Source: DATFDN01 sp963818885
GTDB taxonomy: Bacteria; Pseudomonadota; Alphaproteobacteria; Acetobacterales; Acetobacteraceae
Direction: 5' to 3'
Assembly (NCBI GenBank): GCA_963818885.1
Contig: CAWFTP010000003.1
Coordinates: 124,001 to 188,000, forward strand
DNA length: 64,000 nt
Below the pieces are notes generated by a model that saw only the letters and a program-made list of their open reading frames with translations, ran no database searches and was not told the DNA's origin. How positions within the stretch are numbered: position 1 is the stretch's first letter; each line of letters begins with the position of its first letter. A program made the position numbers and the translations under genes. This document shows, in pieces, positions 35,439-44,189 of this stretch.

Positions 35439-36635
35439 ATGCCGCAGGAACTTCTGATCAGCAATGTCAGACCGGCGGGTGGCGAGCCTACGGACATCTT
35501 GATCCGCGATGGGCATATCGCCGCGATCGGCGCGACAGCCGCCAGACATGCCTTGGACCACATCGATGGCGGCGGCGCGCTGCTGCTGCCGGGTCTGGTC
35601 GAGGCGCACACCCATCTCGACAAGACCCTCTGGGGCATGGGCTGGCGGAAGCATTCGGCCGGACCGCTTCTGATCGACAAGATCGAGAACGAACGCCGCT
35701 TCCGCCGCGAGGTCGGCATCGATCCCGACCCCCAGTCCGCGCGACAGGTCGCGCAGTCGCTCCGAATGGGCACGACGCATATCCGCAGCCATGTCGATGT
35801 CGACACCGAGGTCGGGCTTGCCGGCATCGCGGGCGTGATGGCGATGCGCGAGCGGCTCGCCGACGTGATCGACGTCGAGATCGTCGCCTTCCCGCAATCG
35901 GGCGTGCTGGTCCGCCCGGGCACGCTTGACCTGCTCGACCGCGCCATGGCGCTCGGCGCCGAGGTGGTCGGCGGCCTCGATCCGTGCGCGATCGACCGCG
36001 ACCCGAAGGGACACCTCGATGCGATCTTCGGGCTGGCGGAGAAATACGGCAGGCCGGTCGACATTCATCTGCACGAGCCGGGCGAGATGGGCGCCTTCTC
36101 GCTGGAGCTGATCATCGAGCGCGCGCGTGCGCTCGGCATGCAGGGCAAGGTCACGGTCAGCCACGCCTTTTGCCTCGGAATGCAGGATCTTGGGCATGCG
36201 GGCCGGCTGATCGCGGATTTGGCGAAACAGCGCATCGCGGTCATGACCACCGGTCCGGCCGGTCGGGCCGCGCCGCCAGTGAAGCAATGCGTCGAGGCGG
36301 GCGTCGTGGTCTGCGCCGGATCGGACGGCATCCGCGACACCTGGGGCCCGTACGGCAATGCCGACATGCTGGAACGGGCGATGCTGATCGGCCTGCGCAA
36401 CAACTTCCGCCGCGACGAGGATGTCGAGATGGCGCTCGACATCTGCACCTATGGCGGAGCGAAGATGATGGACCTCGACGCATATGGGCTTGCGGTCGGC
36501 TGTACGGCGGACCTGCTGCTAGTACCGGGCGAAACGGTCACCGAGGCGGTCGTGACGCGGCCAACCCATCGCACCGTCATCAAGCGCGGCGCGGTAGTGG
36601 TGCGTGATGGCGAGTTGACCCGCGCGGTCGCTTAG
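35439..36635 (+). CDS. Amidohydrolase, cytosine deaminase (CodA)-like
   Basis: 398 residues of the CodA-type amidohydrolase fold. The metal ligands are in GLVEAHTHLDKTLWGMGWRK, the IRSHVDVDTEVGL strand, VDIHLHEPGEMGAFSLELI, VTVSHAFCLGM and the final aspartate in CAGSDGIRDTWGPYGNADML. The family deaminates cytosine, isocytosine or s-triazine-like rings; the substrate here is unproven. The start at 35439 has GGGGAGAGG upstream. It follows the methyltransferase by 15 bases. Confidence 0.85.
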   Translation: MPQELLISNVRPAGGEPTDILIRDGHIAAIGATAARHALDHIDGGGALLLPGLVEAHTHLDKTLWGMGWRKHSAGPLLIDKIENERRFRREVGIDPDPQSARQVAQSLRMGTTHIRSHVDVDTEVGLAGIAGVMAMRERLADVIDVEIVAFPQSGVLVRPGTLDLLDRAMALGAEVVGGLDPCAIDRDPKGHLDAIFGLAEKYGRPVDIHLHEPGEMGAFSLELIIERARALGMQGKVTVSHAFCLGMQDLGHAGRLIADLAKQRIAVMTTGPAGRAAPPVKQCVEAGVVVCAGSDGIRDTWGPYGNADMLERAMLIGLRNNFRRDEDVEMALDICTYGGAKMMDLDAYGLAVGCTADLLLVPGETVTEAVVTRPTHRTVIKRGAVVVRDGELTRAVA

Positions 36636-36653
36636 TTCGCCGCGAACGGCCCC

Positions 36654-38129
36654 TCAGGGTGAGCGGTGAGTTCCGGCAACCTTCGACAGGTCGGTGCCGT
36701 TCACCAGGACGCGGCGGTTGTTGTCGAACGCGATCTCCCAGGCCAGCGCGTCGCCATCGGGCTTGGCGAGGCCGCGGGCGAGGATCAGGAACGGGAGCGC
36801 CTGATCCATCTCCGGTTCCGCCTTGACGCGCGCCATCAGCGCATCGAATCCGGTCATCCGGATCGTCGCGGTCCCGGTCATGCTCCGCGGGTCGATGATC
36901 CGGATCGCGCCAACTCCCGTCAGCGCGGCGTCGGCGAGCGCGACGCGCAAATCCTCCAGTTCCACCGTCATGCCGCCATCCGCGAACAGCTTGTCGACGG
37001 CGGGTTGCATCGTCTGCTGATTCGCACCCGGCTCGGTCGCGGCGAGCACCAGTTGGCGCAAATCGGCGCTGTTGATGCCCGAGACTACGGGCCGCAGGGC
37101 GATGTGCGTCGGCAGGAAGCCGGCAAGCTCCGTCGGCAAGTCGGGCGAGGCGAAACCATCTAGCGCGAGAGCGAGCCACAGACGCAGCCTGCCGTTCGGG
37201 ACCTCGATCCCCATGCCGATTCTCGCGCGGGCGAGCTGCACCTCCTGCCCGCTCGCGCGCACCGCGAGGTTGTCCGCCGTCTGCTCGACCTTCCCGCCGG
37301 CCGCGACATCGCCCAGGGCGAGAAGCAGCGCGCGGACAGCCTCGCGGCTCGCGGGATCGAGCTGGTTGGTTCCGGCCGCATTGTTCTTTCTTGCCTCGGC
37401 GGCGCATGCTGTAGCGATCAGCTTCACGGCGCCGGCAATGGTGGCGCGCGCGCGGGTGAGGTCGACGCCGTTGAGAACGGCGCGCCCCGCAATTCTCTCG
37501 GCCGTCATGTCGAAGCTCGGGAAGTCCTTCGCCTCCGAATGGACGCGGAGCCCCTCGGCCTGCGCGGTCTCGGCAAAATCGACGCGTCCGTTCCCGGTCG
37601 GCGTCGCGAGGGTCTCGCCCGAGTAGGATTTGTAGTGCTGGCTCGTATGCGCGATCTCGGAATCCGACTGCACCGTCAGGCCGCGCGCGTCGAAATGCGA
37701 GGTGCTGGCGATGCCGAGTGCCGGATCGACCAGCATCTGCGCGTGCTGCTCGTCGATGGTCCAGCGCGTCTCCTGCCTGATCGTCTGCCCGTCCTTGAGA
37801 TGCACTGGGACCGACACCGAGGCTGGCGAGGGGATGCGGATGTCGGAGACGAGCCACGTCCCGGATTCCGCCGGCTTCGCGATGGCGGTGATCGCATTCC
37901 CTTGCCCTTCCAGGCCGGGGATCGGCAGCGCCACATCGAGATGGTCGCCCGCGGCGGTGAGCTGCAGGGGACGCGCCGGCAGGGTGAAGGCCGGCTCGAC
38001 CAGCGAAGAGAGCCAGGCGCGCAGCTGCGCCTCCAACGCTGCGGCCTGAGCCGAGGTCAGGTCGGCGGCGCGCGCTTGCATGGCGGCGAGTGTCGCGCAC
38101 AGGACAAGCGCGCAGCTTCTGAGCGCCAT
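36654..38129 (-). CDS. Conserved secreted protein, DUF2125-like
   Basis: 491 residues with a clear signal peptide (MALRSCALVLCATLAAMQARA, cleavage near residue 21). The rest is beta-rich, with repeated statements of the form LQLTAAGDHLDVALPIPGLE and a C-terminal VELEDLRVALADAALTGVG. This resembles the alphaproteobacterial DUF2125 periplasmic proteins, though longer than most. Function is unknown. The ATG at 38129 was chosen for its signal peptide; the frame extends further upstream without similarity. It converges with the amidohydrolase. Confidence 0.6.
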   Translation of the reverse strand: MALRSCALVLCATLAAMQARAADLTSAQAAALEAQLRAWLSSLVEPAFTLPARPLQLTAAGDHLDVALPIPGLEGQGNAITAIAKPAESGTWLVSDIRIPSPASVSVPVHLKDGQTIRQETRWTIDEQHAQMLVDPALGIASTSHFDARGLTVQSDSEIAHTSQHYKSYSGETLATPTGNGRVDFAETAQAEGLRVHSEAKDFPSFDMTAERIAGRAVLNGVDLTRARATIAGAVKLIATACAAEARKNNAAGTNQLDPASREAVRALLLALGDVAAGGKVEQTADNLAVRASGQEVQLARARIGMGIEVPNGRLRLWLALALDGFASPDLPTELAGFLPTHIALRPVVSGINSADLRQLVLAATEPGANQQTMQPAVDKLFADGGMTVELEDLRVALADAALTGVGAIRIIDPRSMTGTATIRMTGFDALMARVKAEPEMDQALPFLILARGLAKPDGDALAWEIAFDNNRRVLVNGTDLSKVAGTHRSP

Positions 38130-38317
38130 GACGGCTCCTTCCGGGTTCCGCGCCAGCATCGCGAGACAGGAACCGCCACGCAAGCACAGGCGTAGATGCT
38201 CACGCCAAGCGCGAGCATGCCGAGAGAAGATGTCATGGCCGGACTTGGTCCGGTCACCCACGTCTTGCTGTCGCGCAACCCAGACGTAGCGCCCGGGCCG
38301 AGCCCGGACACGACGAT

Positions 38318-38805
38318 TTACTCCCGCAGCAGCGTCTCCCGGAGCGCCTCCCAGCTTGCGCGATCCGGGGTGCAGATCAGGCCGGCCGCAGTGCGGTTCG
38401 GGCTGTAGGGGGCGCCATCGAATTGCACGGAATACCCGCCGGCCTCGCGGTGCAGCAGCCAGCCGGGGGCGTGATCCCATGGCAGCAGGCGGTGGTAGAG
38501 CAGGAAGTCGCAGCCGCCACTCGCGGCAAGCCGGTATTCGTGTCCCGCGCAACGATGGCTCCAGGTTGCCGCGACACGCGGCAGGTTCGCGAGCACGCGT
38601 GACTTCAGCGGCTCCGGGAGAAACAGCCATGACGCGATGCCGGACATGGCGGCCGGCGGTCCCGGCACGCGCACACGCAGATCAGTGCGTGCGCCATCCG
38701 CACCTCGCCCGACGCCAGCCGACGAAACCGCGGCAGGATCGCGATGCGCGCGGCCTCGGCGAGGATCTCAGCGAGCGCGGTTGCATCCGTAATGCGCTGC
38801 TTCAC
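38318..38805 (-). pseudogene. Inositol monophosphatase family protein with catalytic core deleted
   Basis: The first 33 residues (MKQRITDATALAEILAEAAR) are a normal IMPase N-terminus. After ASGEVR near 38700 the sequence jumps, with a frame change, to the C-terminal third (LANLPRVAATWSHRCAGHEY, LPWDHAPGWLLHREAGGYSV). About 120 residues, including the GE and DPLDGT metal-binding motifs, are missing, so no phosphatase can be made. The C-terminal part retains WDHAPGWLLHREAGG. The start overlaps hflX by 4 bases, preserving the original operon join. Confidence 0.8.
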
Positions 38806-40007
38806 CCGGGATGTTCGAAGCGCGCGCGATCCGCCGCGAGCAGACGAACAGTGACATGGATGCCGTTCGCGTCGTCACGCCGGCCCAGAACCTCGCCGTG
38901 TTCGTAAAGCCACGCGAGGCGCGCACCGTCCTCGGGCGGAATATGGTACGACGCGGTTTCCATGGCTGCGGCGATCCGCGCATCGATCGCTTCGAGCAGC
39001 GCGGGCAGCCCCTCGCCCGTCAGCGCGGAGACGGCGATGGCGCCCGCGTGCGCATCGACATGCGCGACGCCGCCCAGCAGATCCGCCTTGTTGAGCACCA
39101 GGATCGTGCGCTCCGGCCAGTGCGAATCGAGGGTGCCGTCGTGAGTCATGCTCTCCAGCACGGCGACGACATCTTCGTGCTGCGCCGCCGTGTCGGGATG
39201 CGCGGCGTCACGCACGTGCAGAATCACATCGGCCTCCGCGACCTCCTCGAGCGTCGCGCGGAACGCTTCGACAAGTTCGTGCGGCAGCTCGCTGATGAAA
39301 CCCACAGTGTCGGACAGGATCACCCGCCGCCCTGACGGCAGGCGCAGCCCGCGCATGGTGGGATCGAGCGTGGCGAAGAGCTGGTCGCGCGCGCTCACCT
39401 CCGCGCCGGTCATAGCGTTGAACAGGGTCGACTTGCCGGCATTCGTGTAGCCGACGAGCGCGACCACGAGAAACGGCACCCGCCGGCGCGCCGAGCGGTG
39501 CAGGCCGCGTGTCCGGCGCACCTGCTCGAGCTCACGGCGCAGCTTCACCATGCGCTCGGTGATCAGGCGACGGTCGGCCTCAATCTGCGTCTCGCCCGGG
39601 CCGCCGAGGAAGCCGAAGCCGCCGCGCTGGCGTTCGAGGTGGGTCCAGGAGCGCACAAGGCGCGAACGCTGATAGTCGAGATGCGCGAGCTCGACCTGCA
39701 GTGCGCCCTCCTTGGTCGCGGCGCGTTCGCCGAAAATGTCGAGGATCAGCCCCGTCCGGTCGATGACCTTGCAGCCCCAGGCACGTTCGAGATTGCGCTG
39801 TTGCACCGGCGAGAGCGCGGCATCGACGATGGCGACCGTGACGTCCCTTTCGGTGAGAGCATCCTTCAGCGACGCGACCTGGCCCTCGCCCAGCAAAGTC
39901 GCGGGTCGGCGCGCGCGTAGCGGCGGGATCGCGGTGTGCACGACGACGAGACCGATCGAGGCGGCGAGCCCCACGGCTTCCGCAAGCCGCGCCTCCGCCG
40001 CTCGCAC
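38802..40007 (-). CDS. hflX: Ribosome-associated GTPase HflX
   Basis: 401 residues from the GTG at 40007. The HflX N-terminal domain has PATLLGEGQVASLKDAL, then DYQRSRLVRSWTHLERQRGG and GFLGGPGETQIEADRRLI. The G domain has VALVGYTNAGKSTLFNAMTG (G1), LSDTVGFISELPHELVEAFR (G3) and LVLNKADLLG (G4). HflX splits stalled or stressed ribosomes. Similarity continues about 30 codons upstream (RAAVILPWDRPHADAANGHV) without a usable start codon, so the real start is probably hidden by an indel near the hfq stop. It is downstream of hfq, the standard order. Confidence 0.93.
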   Translation of the reverse strand: MRAAEARLAEAVGLAASIGLVVVHTAIPPLRARRPATLLGEGQVASLKDALTERDVTVAIVDAALSPVQQRNLERAWGCKVIDRTGLILDIFGERAATKEGALQVELAHLDYQRSRLVRSWTHLERQRGGFGFLGGPGETQIEADRRLITERMVKLRRELEQVRRTRGLHRSARRRVPFLVVALVGYTNAGKSTLFNAMTGAEVSARDQLFATLDPTMRGLRLPSGRRVILSDTVGFISELPHELVEAFRATLEEVAEADVILHVRDAAHPDTAAQHEDVVAVLESMTHDGTLDSHWPERTILVLNKADLLGGVAHVDAHAGAIAVSALTGEGLPALLEAIDARIAAAMETASYHIPPEDGARLAWLYEHGEVLGRRDDANGIHVTVRLLAADRARFEHPG

Positions 40008-40092
40008 GTGTCCGTTGGCTGCGTCAGCGTGCGGGCGGTCCCAGGGAAGGATGACCGCGGCACGAGTGAAGCGGACAGTGCCGTCCTGCCCG

Positions 40093-40389
40093 TCAGGCTT
40101 CGGCCCCAGCGGGCACCTCCCGCGCGGAGGCGGCTGACTGCGCCCCCGGCTCCGCCTTGCTCGCGTCGAAGAGCTGGATCGGCGCGCCTGGCATCACCGT
40201 GCTAATCGCGTGCTTGTAGACGAGCTGTGTATGCCCGTCACGGCGCAGCAGCACCGAGAAATTGTCGAACCAAGTGATGATTCCCTGCAATTTCACGCCA
40301 TTGACGAGGAATACCGTCACAGGCGTCTTGTTCTTGCGCACATGGTTCAGGAACACGTCCTGAACATTTTGTGCTTTCTCGTTGGCCAC
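40093..40389 (-). CDS. hfq: RNA chaperone Hfq
   Basis: 98 residues. The Sm1 region is QDVFLNHVRKNKTPVTVFLV with NGVKLQGIITWFDNFSVLLR, and the Sm2 motif is LVYKHAISTVMP. The C-terminal tail is short and Ala-rich, as in other alphaproteobacteria. Hfq hexamers pair small RNAs with mRNAs. It lies directly upstream of hflX on the same strand. Confidence 0.97.
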   Translation of the reverse strand: MANEKAQNVQDVFLNHVRKNKTPVTVFLVNGVKLQGIITWFDNFSVLLRRDGHTQLVYKHAISTVMPGAPIQLFDASKAEPGAQSAASAREVPAGAEA

Positions 40390-40490
40390 GGCGTGATCCT
40401 TCTAGCTGGGAACTGTGGCGTGCGCGCGACGAGCGCGGCGCGTCTTCACGGCAGGCCGGCACTGTATCAGCCCATCCTCCTCAGGCAAGC

Positions 40491-41498
40491 TCACGAAACG
40501 GTGCCGCTGGCGCGCGCGGCGTCCCACCAGGGACATACGCCTGAGAGGCGCTGATAATTCCCGTCGAGCACCTGCACCGGCGCGCGCTCGCCAGCCGCCG
40601 CGGCGTCGAGCCGCATGCGGCGTGCCGCCTCGCGTTGCTCCTGCGGGAGCCACGTGCGATCGTGTCCCCACAGGCTCGGGCCGATCGTGACTTCGCCCGG
40701 CTGCCAGGTGGCATCGTCCACGTCCCGCCCGCCCCAGCCGTATTCGACCATGAAGCCCGACGGTGAGCGCAGATAGAACGAGGTTACGAGATCGTTCGGA
40801 TGCCGCCCGAGCGTCGTCGCGATCCGCTCCGGCTCGCCCAGCGCGATGTCGTAGCCCTGGCCCACGTCGTCGAGCGAATAGAGCTCCACCATCAAGTGGT
40901 GCATGCCATGTTTGCCCGTCTCGATCAGCGCGAGGCTGTGATGGCGCGGGTTGACGTGCATGAAGTAGGCGCGGAACGGCTTCAGGATGAAGTCGCTAAT
41001 CCTGAAGCCGAGCGTGTCGCGATAAAACCCCAGCATGTCGTCGATGCGCGGCACCGTCAGCACCGCATGGCCCATGCCGAGCGGGCCAGTGCGGAAACCC
41101 GAGATCGAGCGTCCAGGACGGAACGGCGCGGGATCGGCGTCCTGGCCCCAGAACGCCTCCAGCCGGTTGCCGGCTGGATCGGCGAACGCGATCAGGCCGC
41201 GCACGCCGCGCTGATCGGCCATGCGCGCTGGCTCGCGGCTGACAGCGACGTCGTTATCCTCCAGGCGCGCGGCAAGCACATCCAGCGCGGCGGTGTCCGC
41301 CACCTCCCAGCCGAAGGCGCGGCTGCCCTCGGGCGCGGCGCGATCGATCACGAGGCGTTGCGCCTTGTCGTCCATCCGGAACGCGCGGACAGCGTTGCCG
41401 CGCTCGACCGGCTGCATGCCGAGCGTCCGGGTCGCGAAATCGGCCCATTCCTCGAGCCCGGTCGCGCCGATCGCCACGTAGCCGAGTGACTGGATCAT
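40491..41498 (-). CDS. Type I extradiol ring-cleavage dioxygenase (BphC/HsaC-like)
   Basis: 335 residues built of two glyoxalase/VOC modules. The second carries the iron ligands: histidine in LGMGHAVLTVPRIDDMLG, histidine in VNPRHHSLALIETG and glutamate in SPSGFMVEYGWGG. The N-terminus is IQSLGYVAIGATGLEEWADF. These enzymes open catecholic rings next to the diol, for example in biphenyl or steroid degradation. No other ring-cleavage pathway genes are adjacent. The start at 41498 has GGGAGGGACC upstream; the frame continues far upstream without similarity. Confidence 0.88.
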   Translation of the reverse strand: MIQSLGYVAIGATGLEEWADFATRTLGMQPVERGNAVRAFRMDDKAQRLVIDRAAPEGSRAFGWEVADTAALDVLAARLEDNDVAVSREPARMADQRGVRGLIAFADPAGNRLEAFWGQDADPAPFRPGRSISGFRTGPLGMGHAVLTVPRIDDMLGFYRDTLGFRISDFILKPFRAYFMHVNPRHHSLALIETGKHGMHHLMVELYSLDDVGQGYDIALGEPERIATTLGRHPNDLVTSFYLRSPSGFMVEYGWGGRDVDDATWQPGEVTIGPSLWGHDRTWLPQEQREAARRMRLDAAAAGERAPVQVLDGNYQRLSGVCPWWDAARASGTVS

Positions 41499-41618
41499 GT
41501 GAGGTCCCTCCTTCCCGAGCTTAGCGCGGGAGACGGCACCACGAAATGTCCCGGCTCTCGCCCATGTCATGCCACGATCAGAGGCTTTGAGTTCCTGAGT
41601 GTCCGAATGGAGAACCAC

Positions 41619-41885
41619 ATGCGCTTGCTGAAGACCGGTGCGATCGCGGGTCTCGCGGGACTGGCGTTGCTGGTCGCGAGCGGCCCCGCGCGGGCCGACC
41701 ATGACGATCATGATGGCCATTGGGAGCACTCGCATCATCATCATGGCCCGCCGCCACCCGCCTACTACCCGCAGCGTGCCTACGCGCCGCCGCCCGTCTA
41801 TTATGCGCCGCCGCCGGCCTACTACGCGCCGCCGCCGGTGTATTATGGGGCACCGGGCGCCTCGATCACGCTTACCATCCCATAG
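41619..41885 (+). CDS. Small secreted His/Asp- and Tyr/Pro-rich protein
   Basis: 88 residues. A signal peptide (MRLLKTGAIAGLAGLALLVA, cleavage after GPARA) leads to a metal-binding-like HDDHDGHWEHSHHHHG. Repeats of YYAPPP follow, ending GAPGASITLTIP. The ATG at 41619 has GGAGAACCAC in front; an ATG 12 bases upstream is less likely. The histidine cluster could bind nickel, zinc or copper, which is inference. It is followed 11 bases later by the glycine-zipper lipoprotein. Confidence 0.75.
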   Translation: MRLLKTGAIAGLAGLALLVASGPARADHDDHDGHWEHSHHHHGPPPPAYYPQRAYAPPPVYYAPPPAYYAPPPVYYGAPGASITLTIP

Positions 41886-41896
41886 GGAGGCTTCCC

Positions 41897-42202
41897 ATGC
41901 GTCGCCGAACCCGCTTTGCCCGGGCAATCGCCGCTACGGCGATGATTCTGTCCGTCGCTGCTTGTACAAACCCCTACGATCCAGGCCAGCGCGCTGCCGG
42001 CGGTGCGCTGCTCGGCGCAGGCACCGGCGCGGCGATCGGCGGGATCGCGGGCGGCGGCAGAGGGGCCGGAATCGGGGCGCTGGTGGGTGCCGGCGCCGGC
42101 GCGCTGGCCGGCGCGGCGACCACCCCACAACCCCCCACGTACTACCAGCAGCCGCCCGGCTACTATCCGCCTCCGCCTCCGCCAGGGTACTACCGATACT
42201 AG
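41897..42202 (+). CDS. Glycine-zipper lipoprotein (17 kDa antigen-like)
   Basis: 101 residues. The lipobox is ILSVAAC, cleaved before Cys23. The body is a glycine zipper (AAGGALLGAGTGAAIGGIAG, then GALVGAGAGALAGAA), and the tail QQPPGYYPPPPPPGYYRY is Pro/Tyr-rich. It is probably anchored in the outer membrane; function is unknown. AGGGAGG lies 6 bases before the ATG. It shares style and likely transcript with the preceding secreted protein, and resembles the lipoprotein at 27644. Confidence 0.8.
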   Translation: MRRRTRFARAIAATAMILSVAACTNPYDPGQRAAGGALLGAGTGAAIGGIAGGGRGAGIGALVGAGAGALAGAATTPQPPTYYQQPPGYYPPPPPPGYYRY

Positions 42203-42217
42203 CGAGGCGCGGCCGCG

Positions 42218-43492
42218 TCAGGCGACCGCAACCGACCGGCGGCGGGCGATGCGGAGCACGAGCAGGGAGGCGATCAGGCACAGGGCCCCGGAGCCCGCGA
42301 AGGCCAGCACGTAGCTGCCGGTGACGGTGCGCACGATGCCGGCGCCAAGCGCCGCCGCCGCGCCGCCCAACTGGTGGCCCGCCGAGATCCAGGAGGCGAC
42401 GACGGGGGCGTCCTCCTTGCCAAAGATTTGGGTCGTGAGCGCGATGGTCGGCGGCACGGTCGCCACGAAGTCGAGGCCGAAAAACACGGCGAAGATGCCG
42501 AGGCTGATCGGGTCGAAGCCGCTGAACGGCAGCCAAAGCAGCGACAGACCGCGCAAGCTGTAATACCAGAACAGCAGGACGCGGGAATCGAACCGGTCGG
42601 TCAGCCAGCCCGAGCCGATCGTGCCGAAGAAGTCGAACACCCCGATCGCGGCCAGGATGCCCGCCGCGTTGACCGCGCTGATGCCATGATCGGCGCAGAA
42701 CGGGATCAGGTGGGTGATGACCAGCCCGTAGGTCGAGAAGCCGCAAATCGCGAAGCTGCCCGCCAGCAGCCAGAAATCGAGCGAACCGGCGCCGCGCGCG
42801 AGCCCCGCGAGAGCGAGTTGGAACGGGTTGCCTGCGAGCGGCGGCTCGGGCATGACGGCGGTCGCACCATGGGCCGGAATGCCGACCGCGGCGGGGCTTT
42901 CGGCCAGCAGCAGCCAAGCGATCGGCATCAGCGCCAGCATGACTGTCGCCGCCGTCCACGGGACGAATCGCCAGCCCGAATTGGTCGCGATATGGGCGAG
43001 CAGCGGCAGGAAGATGAGCTGGCCACTCGCGTTCCCCGCCGTCAGGATGCCGACCACGAGGCCCCGCCGCTCGACGAACCAGCGGTTAGCCACGGTGACA
43101 GCGAGCGCCATCATCCCGAGGCTGGAGCCGAGGCCGACCAGCACGCCCCAGGTCAGGTAGAGCTGCCAGGGCTGGTTGACGAAGCCCGCGGCGCCGGCGC
43201 CGAGCACCAGCATCGCCATCGAGCCGAATACCGTCGCGCGCAGCCCGATGACCCGCATCAGCGCCGCGGCGAACGGGCCGCCGAGACCGAACAGTGCGAT
43301 GTTGAGCGAGATCGCGCCGGAAATCGTCGCGTTGTCCCAGCCGAACGCCTTTTCCAGCGGCACGATGAGGACGCCGGGTGCCGATCGCACTCCAACGGAG
43401 CTGATGATCACCGCAAGCGTGATCCCGGCCACGATCCAAGCGTAATCCACGCGCCGGCCGAGACTCCGGGCAATGCGCGATGTGGGATTCAT
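42218..43492 (-). CDS. MFS transporter, monocarboxylate/oxalate-formate type
   Basis: About 424 residues with 12 membrane helices. The first loop is VGVRSAPGVLIVPLEKAFGW, typical of the OFA/monocarboxylate branch, and FGLGGPFAAALMRVIGLRAT follows. GWLTDRFDSRVLLFWYYSLR is the loop 8-9 motif. The substrate is probably an organic anion. The ATG at 43492 was chosen over a TTG at 43501. It is divergent from a TetR gene, with two palindromes between and around the starts, so the TetR protein very likely controls it. Confidence 0.88.
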   Translation of the reverse strand: MNPTSRIARSLGRRVDYAWIVAGITLAVIISSVGVRSAPGVLIVPLEKAFGWDNATISGAISLNIALFGLGGPFAAALMRVIGLRATVFGSMAMLVLGAGAAGFVNQPWQLYLTWGVLVGLGSSLGMMALAVTVANRWFVERRGLVVGILTAGNASGQLIFLPLLAHIATNSGWRFVPWTAATVMLALMPIAWLLLAESPAAVGIPAHGATAVMPEPPLAGNPFQLALAGLARGAGSLDFWLLAGSFAICGFSTYGLVITHLIPFCADHGISAVNAAGILAAIGVFDFFGTIGSGWLTDRFDSRVLLFWYYSLRGLSLLWLPFSGFDPISLGIFAVFFGLDFVATVPPTIALTTQIFGKEDAPVVASWISAGHQLGGAAAALGAGIVRTVTGSYVLAFAGSGALCLIASLLVLRIARRRSVAVA

Positions 43493-43521
43493 GGGGTGCA
43501 ATCCCTGTGAAGACTAGCTAT

Positions 43522-43537
43522 CATGACGCCCGTCATG
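43522..43537. promoter_or_regulatory. Operator palindrome 1 of the MFS/tetR pair
   Basis: CATGACGCCCGTCATG is a perfect 7+2+7 palindrome between the divergent MFS and TetR genes. It shares both half-sites with a second palindrome 34 bases away, centre to centre. Confidence 0.75.
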
Positions 43538-43549
43538 CAAAAAGCAATC

Positions 43550-44146
43550 ATGAATCATGACGATCGTCATGCAAAGGCCGGGGAGCGGCCGCGCACGCTC
43601 GGCGGGCGGGGCGCGGCTAGCCGCGCCCGCATTCTCGAGGTCGCCGGGCGGCTGTTCCGGGAGCGCGGGTTCGACGCCGTCGGGGTTGATGCCGTTATGC
43701 GGGAGGCCGGCCTGACGCATGGCGGCTTCTACACGCATTTCTCATCGAAGGAAGCGCTGGTGGCGGAGGCCGCGGCGACCGCGCTCGGCCGCTCGGCCGC
43801 AAGGTGGGACGCGCTCGCACGCGAGCAGGCGCCGGAGGCCGCGCTCGAGCGGATCGTCGCCTCCTACCTCGATCCCGCGCATGTCGCCCAACCGGCACGC
43901 GGCTGTCTGCTGACCGCGCTCGGCTCCGAGGTGCCGCGCCACCCGGCGGCACGCCCGGGCGTGACGGCGGCCATTCGGGTGATGCTGGAGGCGCTGGCCC
44001 GGTGCTTGCCGGAGCGTCGGCACGACCGGGCCATCGCCGGCCTGTGCACCATGGTGGGCGCTGTCGTGCTCGCCCGCGCGAGTGACGATCCCGCCCTCTC
44101 GACCGAAATCCTCGCTGCGGCGCGCGCAGGGATAGAAGCCGGGTAG
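43550..44146 (+). CDS. TetR family transcriptional regulator
   Basis: About 198 residues. The N-terminal helix-turn-helix is standard: SRARILEVAGRLFRERGFDA, VGVDAVMREAGLTHGGFYTH and FSSKEALVAEA. The C-terminal ligand domain has PARGCLLTALGSEVPRH, typical of regulators of the TetR_C group with a reactive-looking cysteine. Starts at 43523, 43550 or slightly later are possible; 43550 avoids operator 1. It is predicted to repress itself and the divergent MFS exporter through the twin palindromes. Confidence 0.88.
   Translation: MNHDDRHAKAGERPRTLGGRGAASRARILEVAGRLFRERGFDAVGVDAVMREAGLTHGGFYTHFSSKEALVAEAAATALGRSAARWDALAREQAPEAALERIVASYLDPAHVAQPARGCLLTALGSEVPRHPAARPGVTAAIRVMLEALARCLPERRHDRAIAGLCTMVGAVVLARASDDPALSTEILAAARAGIEAG
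43556..43571. promoter_or_regulatory. Operator palindrome 2 of the MFS/tetR pair
   Basis: CATGACGATCGTCATG is a perfect 16-base palindrome with the same CATGACG half-sites as operator 1, differing only in the centre. It falls at the very start of the TetR coding region, so repressor binding would block its own gene directly. Confidence 0.75.
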
Positions 44147-44189
44147 TCGGCGTTTGCGCGGGGGGGAAACGTGGTAAAGCCCGGCCCCC

